This document shows, in pieces, positions 7,485 through 16,735 of a DNA stretch of 64,000 nucleotides (positions are counted from its first letter, which is position 1; each line of letters starts with the position of its first letter). The DNA is taken from positions 4,692,501-4,756,500 of the forward strand of contig NZ_JALJXF010000001.1 in the NCBI RefSeq assembly GCF_024169925.1, read 5' to 3'. Under the pieces are notes generated by a model, which saw only the letters and a program-made list of their open reading frames with translations, searched no databases and was not told the origin of the DNA. The translations under genes were made by a program, and so were the position numbers. Origin of the DNA: Methylorubrum extorquens (lineage in GTDB: Bacteria; Pseudomonadota; Alphaproteobacteria; Rhizobiales; Beijerinckiaceae).

Positions 7485-9958
7485 GCCGTGCCGGTGCCGC
7501 GGCCGGTCCGACCGGCGAGCGCGCGCTCGTTCTCGTAGTCGAGCATCATGCGCACCCAATCGTTCGAGGCGCGGGCAGGAGAGTTGGCTGATGTGTTGGC
7601 CGGCGTATTCGCCGGCGCCTGAGGCGTTGCTTGGGCCGGCACGGGCTCCCTCGGAGCCTGCGGGGCGGCCTGAAGCGTGTGGGCCTGCACCGCTGGGGCA
7701 AGCAGCGGTTCGGGCAGGTTCGCCCCGGTCGGCGCCTGTTCCGGCGCATCGTAGATCGGCGAGGTGCCGTCGATCACCGGCGCCACCGCCGGCCGCGCAT
7801 CGGCAGCGAAGGCGTAGCGCGCGGCGCGGAACGGCTCGGAGAGCCCCCACCAGATGAACTGCAGCGTGCCGGTCAGGATGTCCTTGTGGCGGCGGCGGCG
7901 CATCTGGAAGCGGCGCATCGCTTCCGCGTCGCCGTACATCAGGCCGGCGAGCGCCACGTAATCCTGCGGGCGCAGGCGGCCGAAGCTCAGGCGGGCGAAG
8001 GCCTCGTCCCCGGTGCGGTCGATCCCCTCCAGGGTGACCGGCAGGGCACCGGCCGGGCGCGCACCCGGCACCGGGACGACGGTGAGCGCGCCCGTGAGCT
8101 TGCGGTGTCCGCCCCCCGTCGGCAACAGGGCGGCGGGCAGGCGCACGGTGCAGGCCTCGGCCGAGACGCGCTCGATCGACACGTCGATGGCCCGGCCCCC
8201 CAGCGTGATCTGGCCACGCCGGTTGATGGCGAGCGAGGGCGTCCGCTCCAGCTGTCGGCGCTCGGCGCAGACCCCGAGCGCCGCGCCCGCGGTGAGCAGG
8301 TTGAAGAAGTTCCACAGGCCGACCACCAGCATCAGGTTGGTCACGCCCGGCTCGAACAGGTAGCGCCACGCCGCCACCGCGCAGCCCGCCGCCAGCAGCC
8401 CGTAGACGGCGAAGAACGGCAGCGAGGCCGACGAGAGATGGTCGTGGTCGAGGCTGATGCCCTTGTCGGTGACGTTGAAGGTCGGCTTTCGCGGCGACCA
8501 GATCACCGAGACGATGGCTTTGGACAGATAGAGGCCCTGGACGTACTCGTAGAGCTCCGAGACGAAGGGCCAACGGAACTTGCCGTAGACGTAGTTCTGC
8601 ATCATCAGGTTGATGACGATGTAGGTTGCCGTATAGGCGATCGACTCATCGACGCTGGCCACAAAAATCTTCAGGTCGAAGAAGATGTGCAGCAACGGCG
8701 CGAACATGAAGATCAGCCGCGGCACGGGGAAGAACCAGAACGTCATGCTCGAGAGGTAGGCGATCTTCTGGATCGGCTTGAGCCCCTTCTGTAGCGCGGG
8801 GTTCTTCAGGAGCAGGATCTGGAACATGCCCTGGCACCAGCGCGAGCGCTGGCCGATGAAGGCCGAGAGCGTCTCGGGCTGGAGGCCGGCGATCAGGGGC
8901 TTGTCGACATAGGCGCTGGTCCAGCCGCGGGAATGCAGCTCGAACGCGGTCTCGCAATCCTCGGTGATGGTGATGCCGGAGAAGCCGCCGGATTCGTCGA
9001 GGGCGGTGCGGCGCAGGAGGGCGGCGGAGCCGCAGAAGAACGAGCCGTTCCACTTGTCGAGCCCGCGCTGCGTCACCGCGTAGAACATCTCGTTCTCCGA
9101 CGGCATCCGCTCGAAGGTCTTCAGGTTCCGCTCGATCGGGTCGGGATTGAGGAAGGCGTGCGGCGTCTGGACGAGGAAGAGCTTCGGGTCCTCGGCGAAG
9201 TAGCCCACCGTCTCGCTCAAGAAAGAGCGGAACGGGACGTGGTCGGCATCGAGCACGACAACGATCTCGCCGCTGGCGAAGGCGAGACCGTTGTTGAGGT
9301 TGCCCGCCTTGGCGTGCTCGTTGCGGGCGCGGGTGAGGTAGCGGCAGCCGAGTTCCTCGGCCAGCGCCGTCAGCTCCCGCCGCCGGTCGCGGGCGGCCTT
9401 GGCTTTCTCCGGGTTGGGGTCGGCGCATTTCTGGTCCGACCCGCCGTCGTCGAGAAGCCAGACGGTCAGCTTGTCGGGCGGGTAGTTGATCTGGCGCGCG
9501 GCGGCCAGCGTCATCGCCAAGATGGCGGCGTCCTCGTTGTAGCTCGGCACGAACACGTCGACGGTCGGCAGTTCGGCCGCGCTCGCCGCGGGGGGCGGGG
9601 GCCGCTTGAGCGGATCGGCGTTGATGATCAGGCTCACGAACAGGATGAAGACGCAGTACAATTCGCCCACGAGCAGCAGCAGGCCGAAGCCGAAGCTGAT
9701 TGGATCGCCGGGGGAGGGCAGCGTGTCGGTGACCCGCCACAGGATGTAGCGGAGTACCACGAGGCTCCCGAGCGCCAGGAAGACGAAGCGGGTGCGCGGC
9801 CCGTCGAGGAACAGCCACAGCACGATCATCGCCGCCATGGCGGCGAGACTCATGGCGAGCTGGTTCTGCGTCCCGACCGGTTGGCTCAGCAGGATGAGGC
9901 CGGCAACCGTCGTCCCCATCCAGGCCAGCCACCGCAGCGCACGTATCACACTCGCCAC
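7481..9958 (-). CDS. bcsA: Cellulose synthase catalytic subunit BcsA
   Basis: An inner-membrane processive GT2 glycosyltransferase polymerising UDP-glucose into cellulose. With the GTG start at 9958 (preceded by GAGGCAGG) it has 825 residues; a GTG at 9949 is also possible, and the frame is open up to 10030. Visible motifs: DDG 170-172, DAD 237-239, TED 332-334, QRSRW 370-374 (substrate and glucan binding), gating-loop FNVTDKG 494-500, and multiple membrane helices on both sides of the GT domain. A C-terminal PilZ region starts with R568-QLE-R572, the c-di-GMP RxxxR motif. The second PilZ motif reads D592-V-S-I-E-R597 instead of DxSxxG, so its final glycine is missing. Confidence 0.95.
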   Translation of the reverse strand: MASVIRALRWLAWMGTTVAGLILLSQPVGTQNQLAMSLAAMAAMIVLWLFLDGPRTRFVFLALGSLVVLRYILWRVTDTLPSPGDPISFGFGLLLLVGELYCVFILFVSLIINADPLKRPPPPAASAAELPTVDVFVPSYNEDAAILAMTLAAARQINYPPDKLTVWLLDDGGSDQKCADPNPEKAKAARDRRRELTALAEELGCRYLTRARNEHAKAGNLNNGLAFASGEIVVVLDADHVPFRSFLSETVGYFAEDPKLFLVQTPHAFLNPDPIERNLKTFERMPSENEMFYAVTQRGLDKWNGSFFCGSAALLRRTALDESGGFSGITITEDCETAFELHSRGWTSAYVDKPLIAGLQPETLSAFIGQRSRWCQGMFQILLLKNPALQKGLKPIQKIAYLSSMTFWFFPVPRLIFMFAPLLHIFFDLKIFVASVDESIAYTATYIVINLMMQNYVYGKFRWPFVSELYEYVQGLYLSKAIVSVIWSPRKPTFNVTDKGISLDHDHLSSASLPFFAVYGLLAAGCAVAAWRYLFEPGVTNLMLVVGLWNFFNLLTAGAALGVCAERRQLERTPSLAINRRGQITLGGRAIDVSIERVSAEACTVRLPAALLPTGGGHRKLTGALTVVPVPGARPAGALPVTLEGIDRTGDEAFARLSFGRLRPQDYVALAGLMYGDAEAMRRFQMRRRRHKDILTGTLQFIWWGLSEPFRAARYAFAADARPAVAPVIDGTSPIYDAPEQAPTGANLPEPLLAPAVQAHTLQAAPQAPREPVPAQATPQAPANTPANTSANSPARASNDWVRMMLDYENERALAGRTGRGTGTA

Positions 9959-10244
9959 CCCTGCCTCGTGGACGGATCCATCATGAAAATACGCCGCTTT
10001 CCGGATGCGTTCACGACGCCGCCGCCCCACTTTACCAACAGGGTTGATTTTGCGCTGCGGAGCCTAGCGTCATCCGTAGACAATGTCCGAAAATTCGGAC
10101 GAAATCTCGCGGAAATGACAGGCGGTAACGAGGAATGTCTTCCTGGTACGGAAGCCGTTGTTCACGTGAGACAGGGGTACTTTGCAGTGAGACGGGGAGA
10201 CAAGGCGGCGGATTGTCCGCTGGCGTGACCGTCGGCCCGCCCGC
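9959..10244. promoter_or_regulatory. bcsS-bcsA intergenic leader (no gene)
   Basis: A 286-bp gap between the bcsS stop and the bcsA start. It is less GC-rich than its neighbours and contains no convincing gene, hairpin or known operator. It may hold a second promoter for bcsA; I see no definite -35/-10 pair. Confidence 0.3.
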
Positions 10245-11057
10245 TCAGAAGTTCGCGCGCGCCTCGATGCTGGAATAGTAGCCCGTGCCCTGGACGCGGT
10301 CCCGCACGTAGCCGGCGGCGAGCGACATCTGGACGGGGCCGAAGCTGAGCCCCGAGAGATGAGCGCCGACGCGGTACTGGCGGAAGAAGTCGTCGCCGAG
10401 GAACAAAGCCTCCGGGCCGATATAGACGCCGTCGGCGACCATGTAGCCGACGCGGAACCGGGAATAGTAGGCGTTGAACTTGGTCGAGTAGGAGCCGTAG
10501 GCCGAGACCATGGTCCGGTCGGTCGGCGTCGCGTAGAAATTACCGGCGACCTTCAGGCCCACACCCGTTCCGACGACCGGGTTGCCGGGGTCGGGGATCG
10601 AGAGCTGGTTGCTGCGGACGTTGAAGCCGACATAGCCGGCGAGCGCCGCTTCCCGCCAGATCCACTCGTAGCCGGTGAGCAGCGAGCCCTCCTGCTGGTA
10701 GCCGGTGACGCGGGCGCCGACGGCTTGTCCGGGATAGGAGTAGGTGCCGGCCACAGCCTCGACGCGCACGCGCGCGCCGCTCACCGTCGGCGGGCTGCCG
10801 AGTGCCGTCGTCACGGTGACGGAGCCGAAGGCCGAGGAATTGGAGGTGATGCTGGTCGAGCCATCGACGGCCACCGCCCAACTGTCGTCCACCGCCTGCG
10901 CTTGCGCGCCGGTGTACCAATCGACGCTCGCGGCTGCGGGGGCCGGAGCCGGCAGGTCGGCGGCTCGGGCCGGGGCGGCGAGCACGGCCGCAAGCCCGCA
11001 GGCAAGAATACAGAGATTCCCGGGAGCCCGTTGATGGTTGCGAGAAACCACAGCCAT
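10245..11057 (-). CDS. bcsS: Cellulose biosynthesis protein BcsS-like outer-membrane protein
   Basis: A 270-residue protein. The ATG at 11057 is preceded by GAGG at good spacing and gives a signal peptide ending PARAA (residue ~33). The rest consists of amphipathic strand-like stretches rich in Gly, Tyr and Ser, with the terminal aromatic residue (ARANF) typical of outer-membrane barrels. Features such as TGYEWIWREAALAGYVG and GVYIGPEALFLGDDFFRQYR match my memory of the CBP_BcsS family. It is the first gene of the cellulose operon. Inference: it supplies the outer-membrane component that the barrel-less TPR protein lacks. Confidence 0.68.
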   Translation of the reverse strand: MAVVSRNHQRAPGNLCILACGLAAVLAAPARAADLPAPAPAAASVDWYTGAQAQAVDDSWAVAVDGSTSITSNSSAFGSVTVTTALGSPPTVSGARVRVEAVAGTYSYPGQAVGARVTGYQQEGSLLTGYEWIWREAALAGYVGFNVRSNQLSIPDPGNPVVGTGVGLKVAGNFYATPTDRTMVSAYGSYSTKFNAYYSRFRVGYMVADGVYIGPEALFLGDDFFRQYRVGAHLSGLSFGPVQMSLAAGYVRDRVQGTGYYSSIEARANF

Positions 11058-11189
11058 TCGATCCTCGGATACGCACACGCTACGCACCGATTTATCGGGG
11101 TCCACGGTTAACAGGATCCTCCCCGAATCCGGAAAAGCCTATTTCATCTCGGCCGAGATCTTGTCAGGCGTTCCCGATGCCGGGCGATT

Positions 11190-13616
11190 TCAGGCCGCCC
11201 GGGCCTGCGGGGCCGCCGCGCTCAGCACCGCCGCGAGATCGTCGGGGCGGAACGGCTTGTCCAGTTGCAGGAACTGCCGCGCCGCGGCCGGCAGGTGCCC
11301 GTGGGGGCTCGCCAGGATGATGCGGATGTCGGGATAGCGCTCGACCACCGTCGCGGCGAGCTGGAGGCCGGTCATCACCGGCATCGACTGGTCGGCGACC
11401 ATGGCGTCGTAGTCCGCGCTCTCGCCGAGCAGCGCGAGGGCATGTTCGCCCGAGGCGGCCTGAACCACGTCGTGGCCGAGATCGGCCAGCGCCTCGGCGA
11501 GGCTCGCCCGGACGAGGCTGTCGCTCTCCACCAGGAGGACGCGCAGGGTGGAATACCAGAGGGCCGGATGCTCCGGCGGCCGCTCGGCGGCCCGGAGCCA
11601 GATCTCGGCGACGAAGGCGTCCTCGCCGGTCCCGTCCGAGACGGGGCGCCAGCCGGCGCCGATCTCGGCGAGGAGCCGGGCCACCGTCTCCAGCGACCCT
11701 GAGCGGGGTGCCCGCACCGTCCGGCCGGGCTCGTGCTGTCCGCTGGCGACGAGGAGGCGCACGTAAGCGCCCGGCGGCAGGCCGAAGCCCGTCTCCGTCT
11801 CGGTCATCTCTTCAGCGGCCCCGATCGCGAAGCCATGAAGCCCGTGATCGCGGAAGTGGAAGGCGAGGTTGAGCAGGACGAGTTCGAGGATGCGCTCGGC
11901 GCACAGCACCTTCGGCAGGTCGCCGGGAACGCGGTTGATGACCGGCACGTCGCGCAGCACGTTGGCCGCCATGAAGGCGAGGGCGGCCTCGACGCTCGTG
12001 CCGAGGTCGCACTCGGCCAAGGCCTCGCCCTCGCCGCGCACGAGCCCGAGCATCCGCCGGGTCAGCGCCGCCCCGCGCGTGGCGCCCGCGAGCGCCGCAT
12101 CGACGAGGCGTGCCGGCTCGGGGTTCAGGCCGTGGCGTCGGCGCACGGTCGCGAGGTTGGCATGCACGATCGTGAGCACGTCGTTGAAGTCGTGGACGAT
12201 GCCGTCGGTCACGCGGCGCAGGACGGCGTTGCGCCGCCGCTCGTTCAGGCCCGAGGGCGTCTCCGAGACGCCGCCCTCGATCGCCCGGCTCAGGGCGTGG
12301 ATGCGGCTGCCGTCGCCCGCCGCGCGCAGGAAGCGCACCAGCACCCGCCGCTCCGCTTCGGGAGCGGGGTCGGCGCCGTCGGCGCGGGCGCGCAGCACCA
12401 CGTCGTGCGGCCCGTCCGCCCGGCGCGCCGCGTCGAGGGTGAGGTCGAGGAGGGCGTGGTCCTCCGGCTCGAACCATTCGGCGAGGTCGGACAGGTCGGT
12501 GGCGTGGTCCGAGGCCGTCGCCGTGCCGGTCCGGTCGGAATCCGACCACACGACCTGACGCGTCTCCGGGTCGATCTCCCAGCAGGTCCAGCCGGACATC
12601 GCCTCGAAGGTCTGAAGCCGGCCTTTGATCCGGTCGAGACCGGTTCCCGCCAGCGCCAGCGCCGCCTCACGGCTCTGCGAGCGGCCGGCGACCGCCTCGG
12701 TCAGCGCCGCGATCTCGCGCACCGGAGAGGCCGCAGCCTCGTCCGGCCCGGCCTCGCCCTGGGCGAGGCGCTGCAGCGGCTGCGCGGCGCGGCCCCCCAG
12801 GGCGTAGCCGAGCCCGGCGGCAGCGCCCACCACGGCGAGCGCCAGCGCCAGGAGGCGCCCGTCGGGCAGTAGACCCGCCGTCACGCTCGCCGGTGCGTAG
12901 GCGGTCACCACCCAGCCGGGAGAGCTGAGTTCGCGCCCGCCCTGGACCGGCGCGGAGGCCGAGCGGTGCTCGCCCCAGGGCGCGGACGCTGTGCCCGAGA
13001 GCCGCCGCCCGTCGGCGCCGCTCACGGTGAAGGCGGTCGTTTCGGGCAGGTCGAGCGCCCCGCGCAGGCGGGCACCGATCTCGAGGAAGGCAGGGCCGGC
13101 GCGAAGCTGGATCCGGTCGGAGCGTCCGGGCACTCCGAGGGAGAGGACGACATCGAAGGGTGCCGTCTCGTCTCCCTGGGTCGCGATGACGACCTCGGCG
13201 TTGCGCGCCCGCGCGAACCAGGGCTGCCGGGCGACGCTGCTGCCGGGCCGGCGCGGATCGGCGGCGGCGCGCACGCTGCCATCCGCACCGATCAGCGCGG
13301 CATCCCCGTAGCGCGGGTTGAGCGCGAGCCAGTCCCGCAGCAGGGCCGAGCGCTCGGCCTCGTTCAGCGTCGGATCGCCGGGGCGCAGCAGCAGCGCGAC
13401 GGTGCGCGCATCCGCGACACTGCCATGCAGCTCCGCATCGACTGCGTCCGCGAAGGCACGTGCGCCCGTCATCGCGGCACGCTGCGCGCCGTCCGTGGCG
13501 GGACCGGCCCCGAGCACAGCGGTCCCGATCCAGGCGAGCCCGAGCGCCACCGCCGCGATCAGGGCGAGCTGGGCCGCGTTCAGCACCTTGAGCGAGATTC
13601 GGACGGAATCCAGCAT
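11190..13616 (-). CDS. Membrane sensor kinase-like protein with C-terminal receiver domain
   Basis: About 808 residues from ATG 13616; the frame is open further upstream. Order: transmembrane helix 15-38; periplasmic Cache-like sensor domain (~40-230); second helix; PAS-like region; a DHp-like helix with GIVHDFNDVLTIVHANL; an ATPase-like region; and a receiver domain with intact VESD, D (VADQSMP) and K (LDKPF). The ATPase N-box reads LNLAFHFRDH where active kinases have N-x-RDA, and no clear DxGxG box is visible, so kinase activity is doubtful. It sits upstream of and co-directional with bcsS across 132 bp, suggesting control of cellulose output. Confidence 0.7.
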   Translation of the reverse strand: MLDSVRISLKVLNAAQLALIAAVALGLAWIGTAVLGAGPATDGAQRAAMTGARAFADAVDAELHGSVADARTVALLLRPGDPTLNEAERSALLRDWLALNPRYGDAALIGADGSVRAAADPRRPGSSVARQPWFARARNAEVVIATQGDETAPFDVVLSLGVPGRSDRIQLRAGPAFLEIGARLRGALDLPETTAFTVSGADGRRLSGTASAPWGEHRSASAPVQGGRELSSPGWVVTAYAPASVTAGLLPDGRLLALALAVVGAAAGLGYALGGRAAQPLQRLAQGEAGPDEAAASPVREIAALTEAVAGRSQSREAALALAGTGLDRIKGRLQTFEAMSGWTCWEIDPETRQVVWSDSDRTGTATASDHATDLSDLAEWFEPEDHALLDLTLDAARRADGPHDVVLRARADGADPAPEAERRVLVRFLRAAGDGSRIHALSRAIEGGVSETPSGLNERRRNAVLRRVTDGIVHDFNDVLTIVHANLATVRRRHGLNPEPARLVDAALAGATRGAALTRRMLGLVRGEGEALAECDLGTSVEAALAFMAANVLRDVPVINRVPGDLPKVLCAERILELVLLNLAFHFRDHGLHGFAIGAAEEMTETETGFGLPPGAYVRLLVASGQHEPGRTVRAPRSGSLETVARLLAEIGAGWRPVSDGTGEDAFVAEIWLRAAERPPEHPALWYSTLRVLLVESDSLVRASLAEALADLGHDVVQAASGEHALALLGESADYDAMVADQSMPVMTGLQLAATVVERYPDIRIILASPHGHLPAAARQFLQLDKPFRPDDLAAVLSAAAPQARAA

Positions 13617-14034
13617 GCGAGGGCTCCGCCGGCACAGCTTGCCGGCCGCAGAAAACCGGGATTGGTATTCCTGCCCGTTAGACGAGGCCGCCAAGCGCTT
13701 AAGGGCCGGTTAATGCTGGCGCCATTCACCGCCCGCCGGCCCGGTGTTCCCGGGAAGAGCTTCGCCCTGCACGCGTGAAACGTCGAAAGCTATTCCGCGG
13801 GCCGGCGAACCGGCCGTCCCCTCGAATCGGATGCGACAGGGCCCGATCCGCCTTTCGAGGGTTTTGTGGCTTTTGTGGCATAGGCGTTGCTAGGACGTGT
13901 CCGCCGGCCGTGAGGGCCGGTGACGGCGAGCATGCGAGCCTCCGTTTCGCCCCCGCGCGGATGGCTCGCGTGAGCGATTCCAACGGGATGGAATCGGCCT
14001 CGCCGTCTTCAAGGATGCGGAGCGCGAGATCGAG
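13617..14034. promoter_or_regulatory. Divergent intergenic region, kinase / amidase
   Basis: 418 bp separating the minus-strand sensor gene from the plus-strand amidase. It must contain both promoters. A short direct repeat TTTTGTGGC occurs twice back to back near 13863-13880. No coding sequence is convincing. Confidence 0.35.
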
Positions 14035-15618
14035 ATGAACGCAATGGCCCTTTCCGTCGCCGTCGCCCCCGAGATGGCCGAGGATGCGCTGGCGGACCAA
14101 TTGATCGAGATGACGGTCGAGGATTGCCAGCGCGCCTTTGCCGAGGGCCGCGTCACCGCCGAGGCGCTGGCGGCGGCGTTCCTGGCGCGGATCGAGACCT
14201 ACAATCCGCGCTACAAGGCGCTTATCGTGATGAATCCGCGGGCACTCGACGACGCCCGCGCCATCGATGCCCGCCGTGCGGCCGGCGAAGAGCTGGGGCC
14301 GCTTGCGGGCGTACCCGTGGTCATCAAGGACACGATGGACATGGCGGGCCTGCCGAGCACCGGCGGCTGGCACTTCCTGTCCGCCGAGGCCGGCGGCGTC
14401 GATCTGATTCCGGCGACCGACGCGCCGGTGACGGCGCGGATGCGCGCGGCCGGTTGCGTCATCCTCGGCAAGACCAACGTGCCGGTGCTGAGCCACACCG
14501 GCAGCCACGCCAATGATTCCTGGGCCGGCCCCACCCTCAACCCGGCCGCGCCCGACCGCATCCCCGGCGGGTCGAGCGCCGGCACCGCCACGGCGGTGGC
14601 CGCGAGCCTCGCCGTCCTCGGGCTCGCCGAGGAGACCGGCGGCTCGATCCAGAACCCGGCCTCGGCGCAGGGCTTGGTCGGCATCAAGCCGAGCTTCGCC
14701 CTCGTGCCGAATGCCGGCGTGATGCCGCTGGCCGGCAGCACCCGCGACGTGGTCGGGCCGATCGCCCGCTGCGTGCGCGATGCCGCGCTCACCCTCGACG
14801 CACTCGCCGGCTATTCCTCGGCCGACCCCAAGACCGTGGCCGGCATCGGCAAGCGCCCGGCCGCGGGCTACGCGGCGGGGCTCGATGCGGGCGCGCTGGC
14901 GGGCAAGCGCCTCGGCCTCTACGGGCCCGGCTGGCGCGACCTGCCGCTCTCGGAGGAGGCGAGCGCCCTCTACGCGCGCACGCAGAAGGAGTTGGAAGCG
15001 GCCGGCGCTACCCTGGTAGCCGATCCCTTCGCTGGAGCCGACTTCGCCGCCCTCGCCGAGCCGACGCCGGGCCTCGTCTACTTCGACGCCCGCGGCTTCG
15101 AATCCGCACCCTACGACCTTCAGCTCTATCTGGAGCGGATGGGGCCGGACGCGGCGATCCGCAGCTTCGCCGCCTTTGCCGAGGCGACGAAAGCCGAGGA
15201 CGCCTTCGCGCCGGGCGGCGTGCTGCACCCGATCACCAACCTGCCCGGGCTCGCGCCCTGCCTCGCCGACCCGGCGAGCCCGCCCGACCTCTCCGGCTTC
15301 CTCGCCGCCCGCGAGGCCTATCTCGCGCTGTTCGACCGGGTGATGGCGGAGCACGGGCTCGATGCCCTGGTCTTCCCGCAGATGCGGGCCGAGCTGCCGC
15401 CGCTGCACGGGCCGGGCACGCTCCTCGAGACCACGGTCTGCGAGATCAACATCGCTGGCCTGCCGGGGGTGACGCTGCCGGCGGGCGCCTACGCCTCCGG
15501 CTCGCCGTTCAACCTGATCTTCGTCGGGCGGATGTGGAGCGAGGGCGAGCTGCTCGCCTGCGCCTACGCCTACGAGCAGGCGACACATCACCGCTGCGCC
15601 CCGGCCCTCGACGCCTGA
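14035..15618 (+). CDS. Amidase signature family hydrolase
   Basis: A 527-residue cytoplasmic amidase. The Ser-cisSer-Lys triad is visible: Lys98 (VVIKDT), cis-Ser180 in GGSSAGTA, and nucleophile Ser204 in ETGGSIQNPAS. Gly-rich amidase-signature sequence surrounds them. The substrate cannot be told from sequence; family members hydrolyse aliphatic or aryl amides, acetamide, or Glu-tRNA-linked amides. It is not an obvious GatA, since gatB and gatC are absent. The first ATG (14035) has a weak ribosome site; ATG 14044 is an alternative. It is followed by a strong hairpin and a DeoR-type regulator, which may be unrelated. Confidence 0.85.
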   Translation: MNAMALSVAVAPEMAEDALADQLIEMTVEDCQRAFAEGRVTAEALAAAFLARIETYNPRYKALIVMNPRALDDARAIDARRAAGEELGPLAGVPVVIKDTMDMAGLPSTGGWHFLSAEAGGVDLIPATDAPVTARMRAAGCVILGKTNVPVLSHTGSHANDSWAGPTLNPAAPDRIPGGSSAGTATAVAASLAVLGLAEETGGSIQNPASAQGLVGIKPSFALVPNAGVMPLAGSTRDVVGPIARCVRDAALTLDALAGYSSADPKTVAGIGKRPAAGYAAGLDAGALAGKRLGLYGPGWRDLPLSEEASALYARTQKELEAAGATLVADPFAGADFAALAEPTPGLVYFDARGFESAPYDLQLYLERMGPDAAIRSFAAFAEATKAEDAFAPGGVLHPITNLPGLAPCLADPASPPDLSGFLAAREAYLALFDRVMAEHGLDALVFPQMRAELPPLHGPGTLLETTVCEINIAGLPGVTLPAGAYASGSPFNLIFVGRMWSEGELLACAYAYEQATHHRCAPALDA

Positions 15619-15638
15619 TTTTTTGGAACGCGCGCCGC

Positions 15639-15670
15639 ATCCTGTCCGGCTCGCCTGGGCCGGACAGGAT
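15639..15670 (+). terminator. Perfect 12-bp hairpin after the amidase gene
   Basis: Arms ATCCTGTCCGGC (15639-15650) and GCCGGACAGGAT (15659-15670) are perfectly complementary around an 8-base loop, 20 bases after the amidase stop. There is no T-run after it in the plus direction, though a T-run lies just before it. It probably ends amidase transcription or stabilises its mRNA. Confidence 0.6.
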
Positions 15671-15767
15671 CGCGGCGTGGTTGTGCACCCTGTGCACGTC
15701 TTGGAAATTGTGCGCGACCGTTCTGTGTCTGCGGCGCTATCCTGATCCCAAAGGGGACAGGGCCGGG

Positions 15768-16520
15768 ATGCTGACCGATCATCGCCACGAGGAAATTCTC
15801 TCGCAGCTCGCGCAGACGGGGCGCGTCGGCGTCACCAGCATCGCCGCCACCCTGGCGGTCTCCGACGAGACGATCCGGCGCGACCTGAAGATGCTGGAGG
15901 AGCGCGGGCTGCTGCGGCGCATCCATGGCGGCGCCGTGATGCCGCGCCTCGATCAGGAGCGCCCGCTCACCGAGCGCAGCGGGCTCAACAGCCGGGAGAA
16001 GGGCCGCGTCGCCGCGCTGGCCGAGGGGCTGGTGGAGGACGGGATGTCGATCTTCATCGACACCGGCACCACCACGCTGGCCCTGGCCCGGCGGCTCACC
16101 ACCCGCAAGCTCACGGTGACGACGAATTCCATCGACCTCGCGCTGCTGCTCGCCGACAGCCCGGCGCGGGTGAACCTGACGCCGGGCCGCCTGCGGCCGA
16201 ACGACAACGCGCTGGTCGGCTACGACACCGTGGACTACGCCCGGCGCCACTTCTTCGATCTCGCGATCATGGGCATCGCGGCCTGCGACCTTGCCCAGGG
16301 CTGGATGGATTACGAGGAGCACGAATCCGTCCTGCGTCGGGCGCTGCGGGGCCAGACCCGGCGGGCGGTGCTGCTCGCCGATTCCCGCAAGTTCGGGCGC
16401 CAAGCCAACCTCCAGACGTTCGATCTGGCCGCGCCGCTCACCGTGGTGACCGACCGGGCACCGCCCGAGCCCTTCGCCGAGCGGTTCAGCCGGCACGCCA
16501 TCGATCTGATCTGCGGCTGA
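15768..16520 (+). CDS. DeoR-family transcriptional regulator
   Basis: A 250-residue regulator. The N-terminal DeoR winged helix-turn-helix (residues ~5-60) includes LAVSDETIRRDLKMLEERG, the classic recognition-helix signature. The C-terminal sugar-phosphate-binding DeoRC domain carries IDTGTTTLALARRL and ends in ADSRKFGR-type motifs. Such proteins usually repress sugar or polyol catabolic operons and respond to a phosphorylated intermediate. The target is not evident: upstream is an amidase and downstream is the convergent cyd operon. The start at ATG 15768 was chosen because the domain begins immediately; upstream in-frame sequence lacks similarity. Confidence 0.88.
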   Translation: MLTDHRHEEILSQLAQTGRVGVTSIAATLAVSDETIRRDLKMLEERGLLRRIHGGAVMPRLDQERPLTERSGLNSREKGRVAALAEGLVEDGMSIFIDTGTTTLALARRLTTRKLTVTTNSIDLALLLADSPARVNLTPGRLRPNDNALVGYDTVDYARRHFFDLAIMGIAACDLAQGWMDYEEHESVLRRALRGQTRRAVLLADSRKFGRQANLQTFDLAAPLTVVTDRAPPEPFAERFSRHAIDLICG

Positions 16521-16544
16521 GGCCTGGGGCTCGGAGACGGCGCC

Positions 16545-16676
16545 TCACGGCGTCGGCAGCGTCGGCGTGACCTCGGGCGGGGTCTCGCGCACGGCGCGCA
16601 GCTCGTACCAGAGGGCGTTGAGCACGCCGACGGCGGCGGCCAGTCCGAGGCCGAGGATCCAGGCGAAGTACCACAT
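16545..16676 (-). CDS. cydX: Cytochrome bd accessory subunit CydX
   Basis: A 43-residue membrane protein starting MWYFAWILGLGLA, the hallmark of the CydX/YbgT family. It has one transmembrane helix and a Pro/Thr-rich tail. CydX binds CydAB and stabilises the haems. It lies 59 bp after cydB in the same direction. Slightly longer than the ~37-residue E. coli protein. Confidence 0.92.
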   Translation of the reverse strand: MWYFAWILGLGLAAAVGVLNALWYELRAVRETPPEVTPTLPTP

Positions 16677-16735
16677 CGTCGCGCGTCCTGATGCGAGGCA
16701 GGGGGGAGGCCCCGGCGGCGCCGGGGCCGGGAGCG

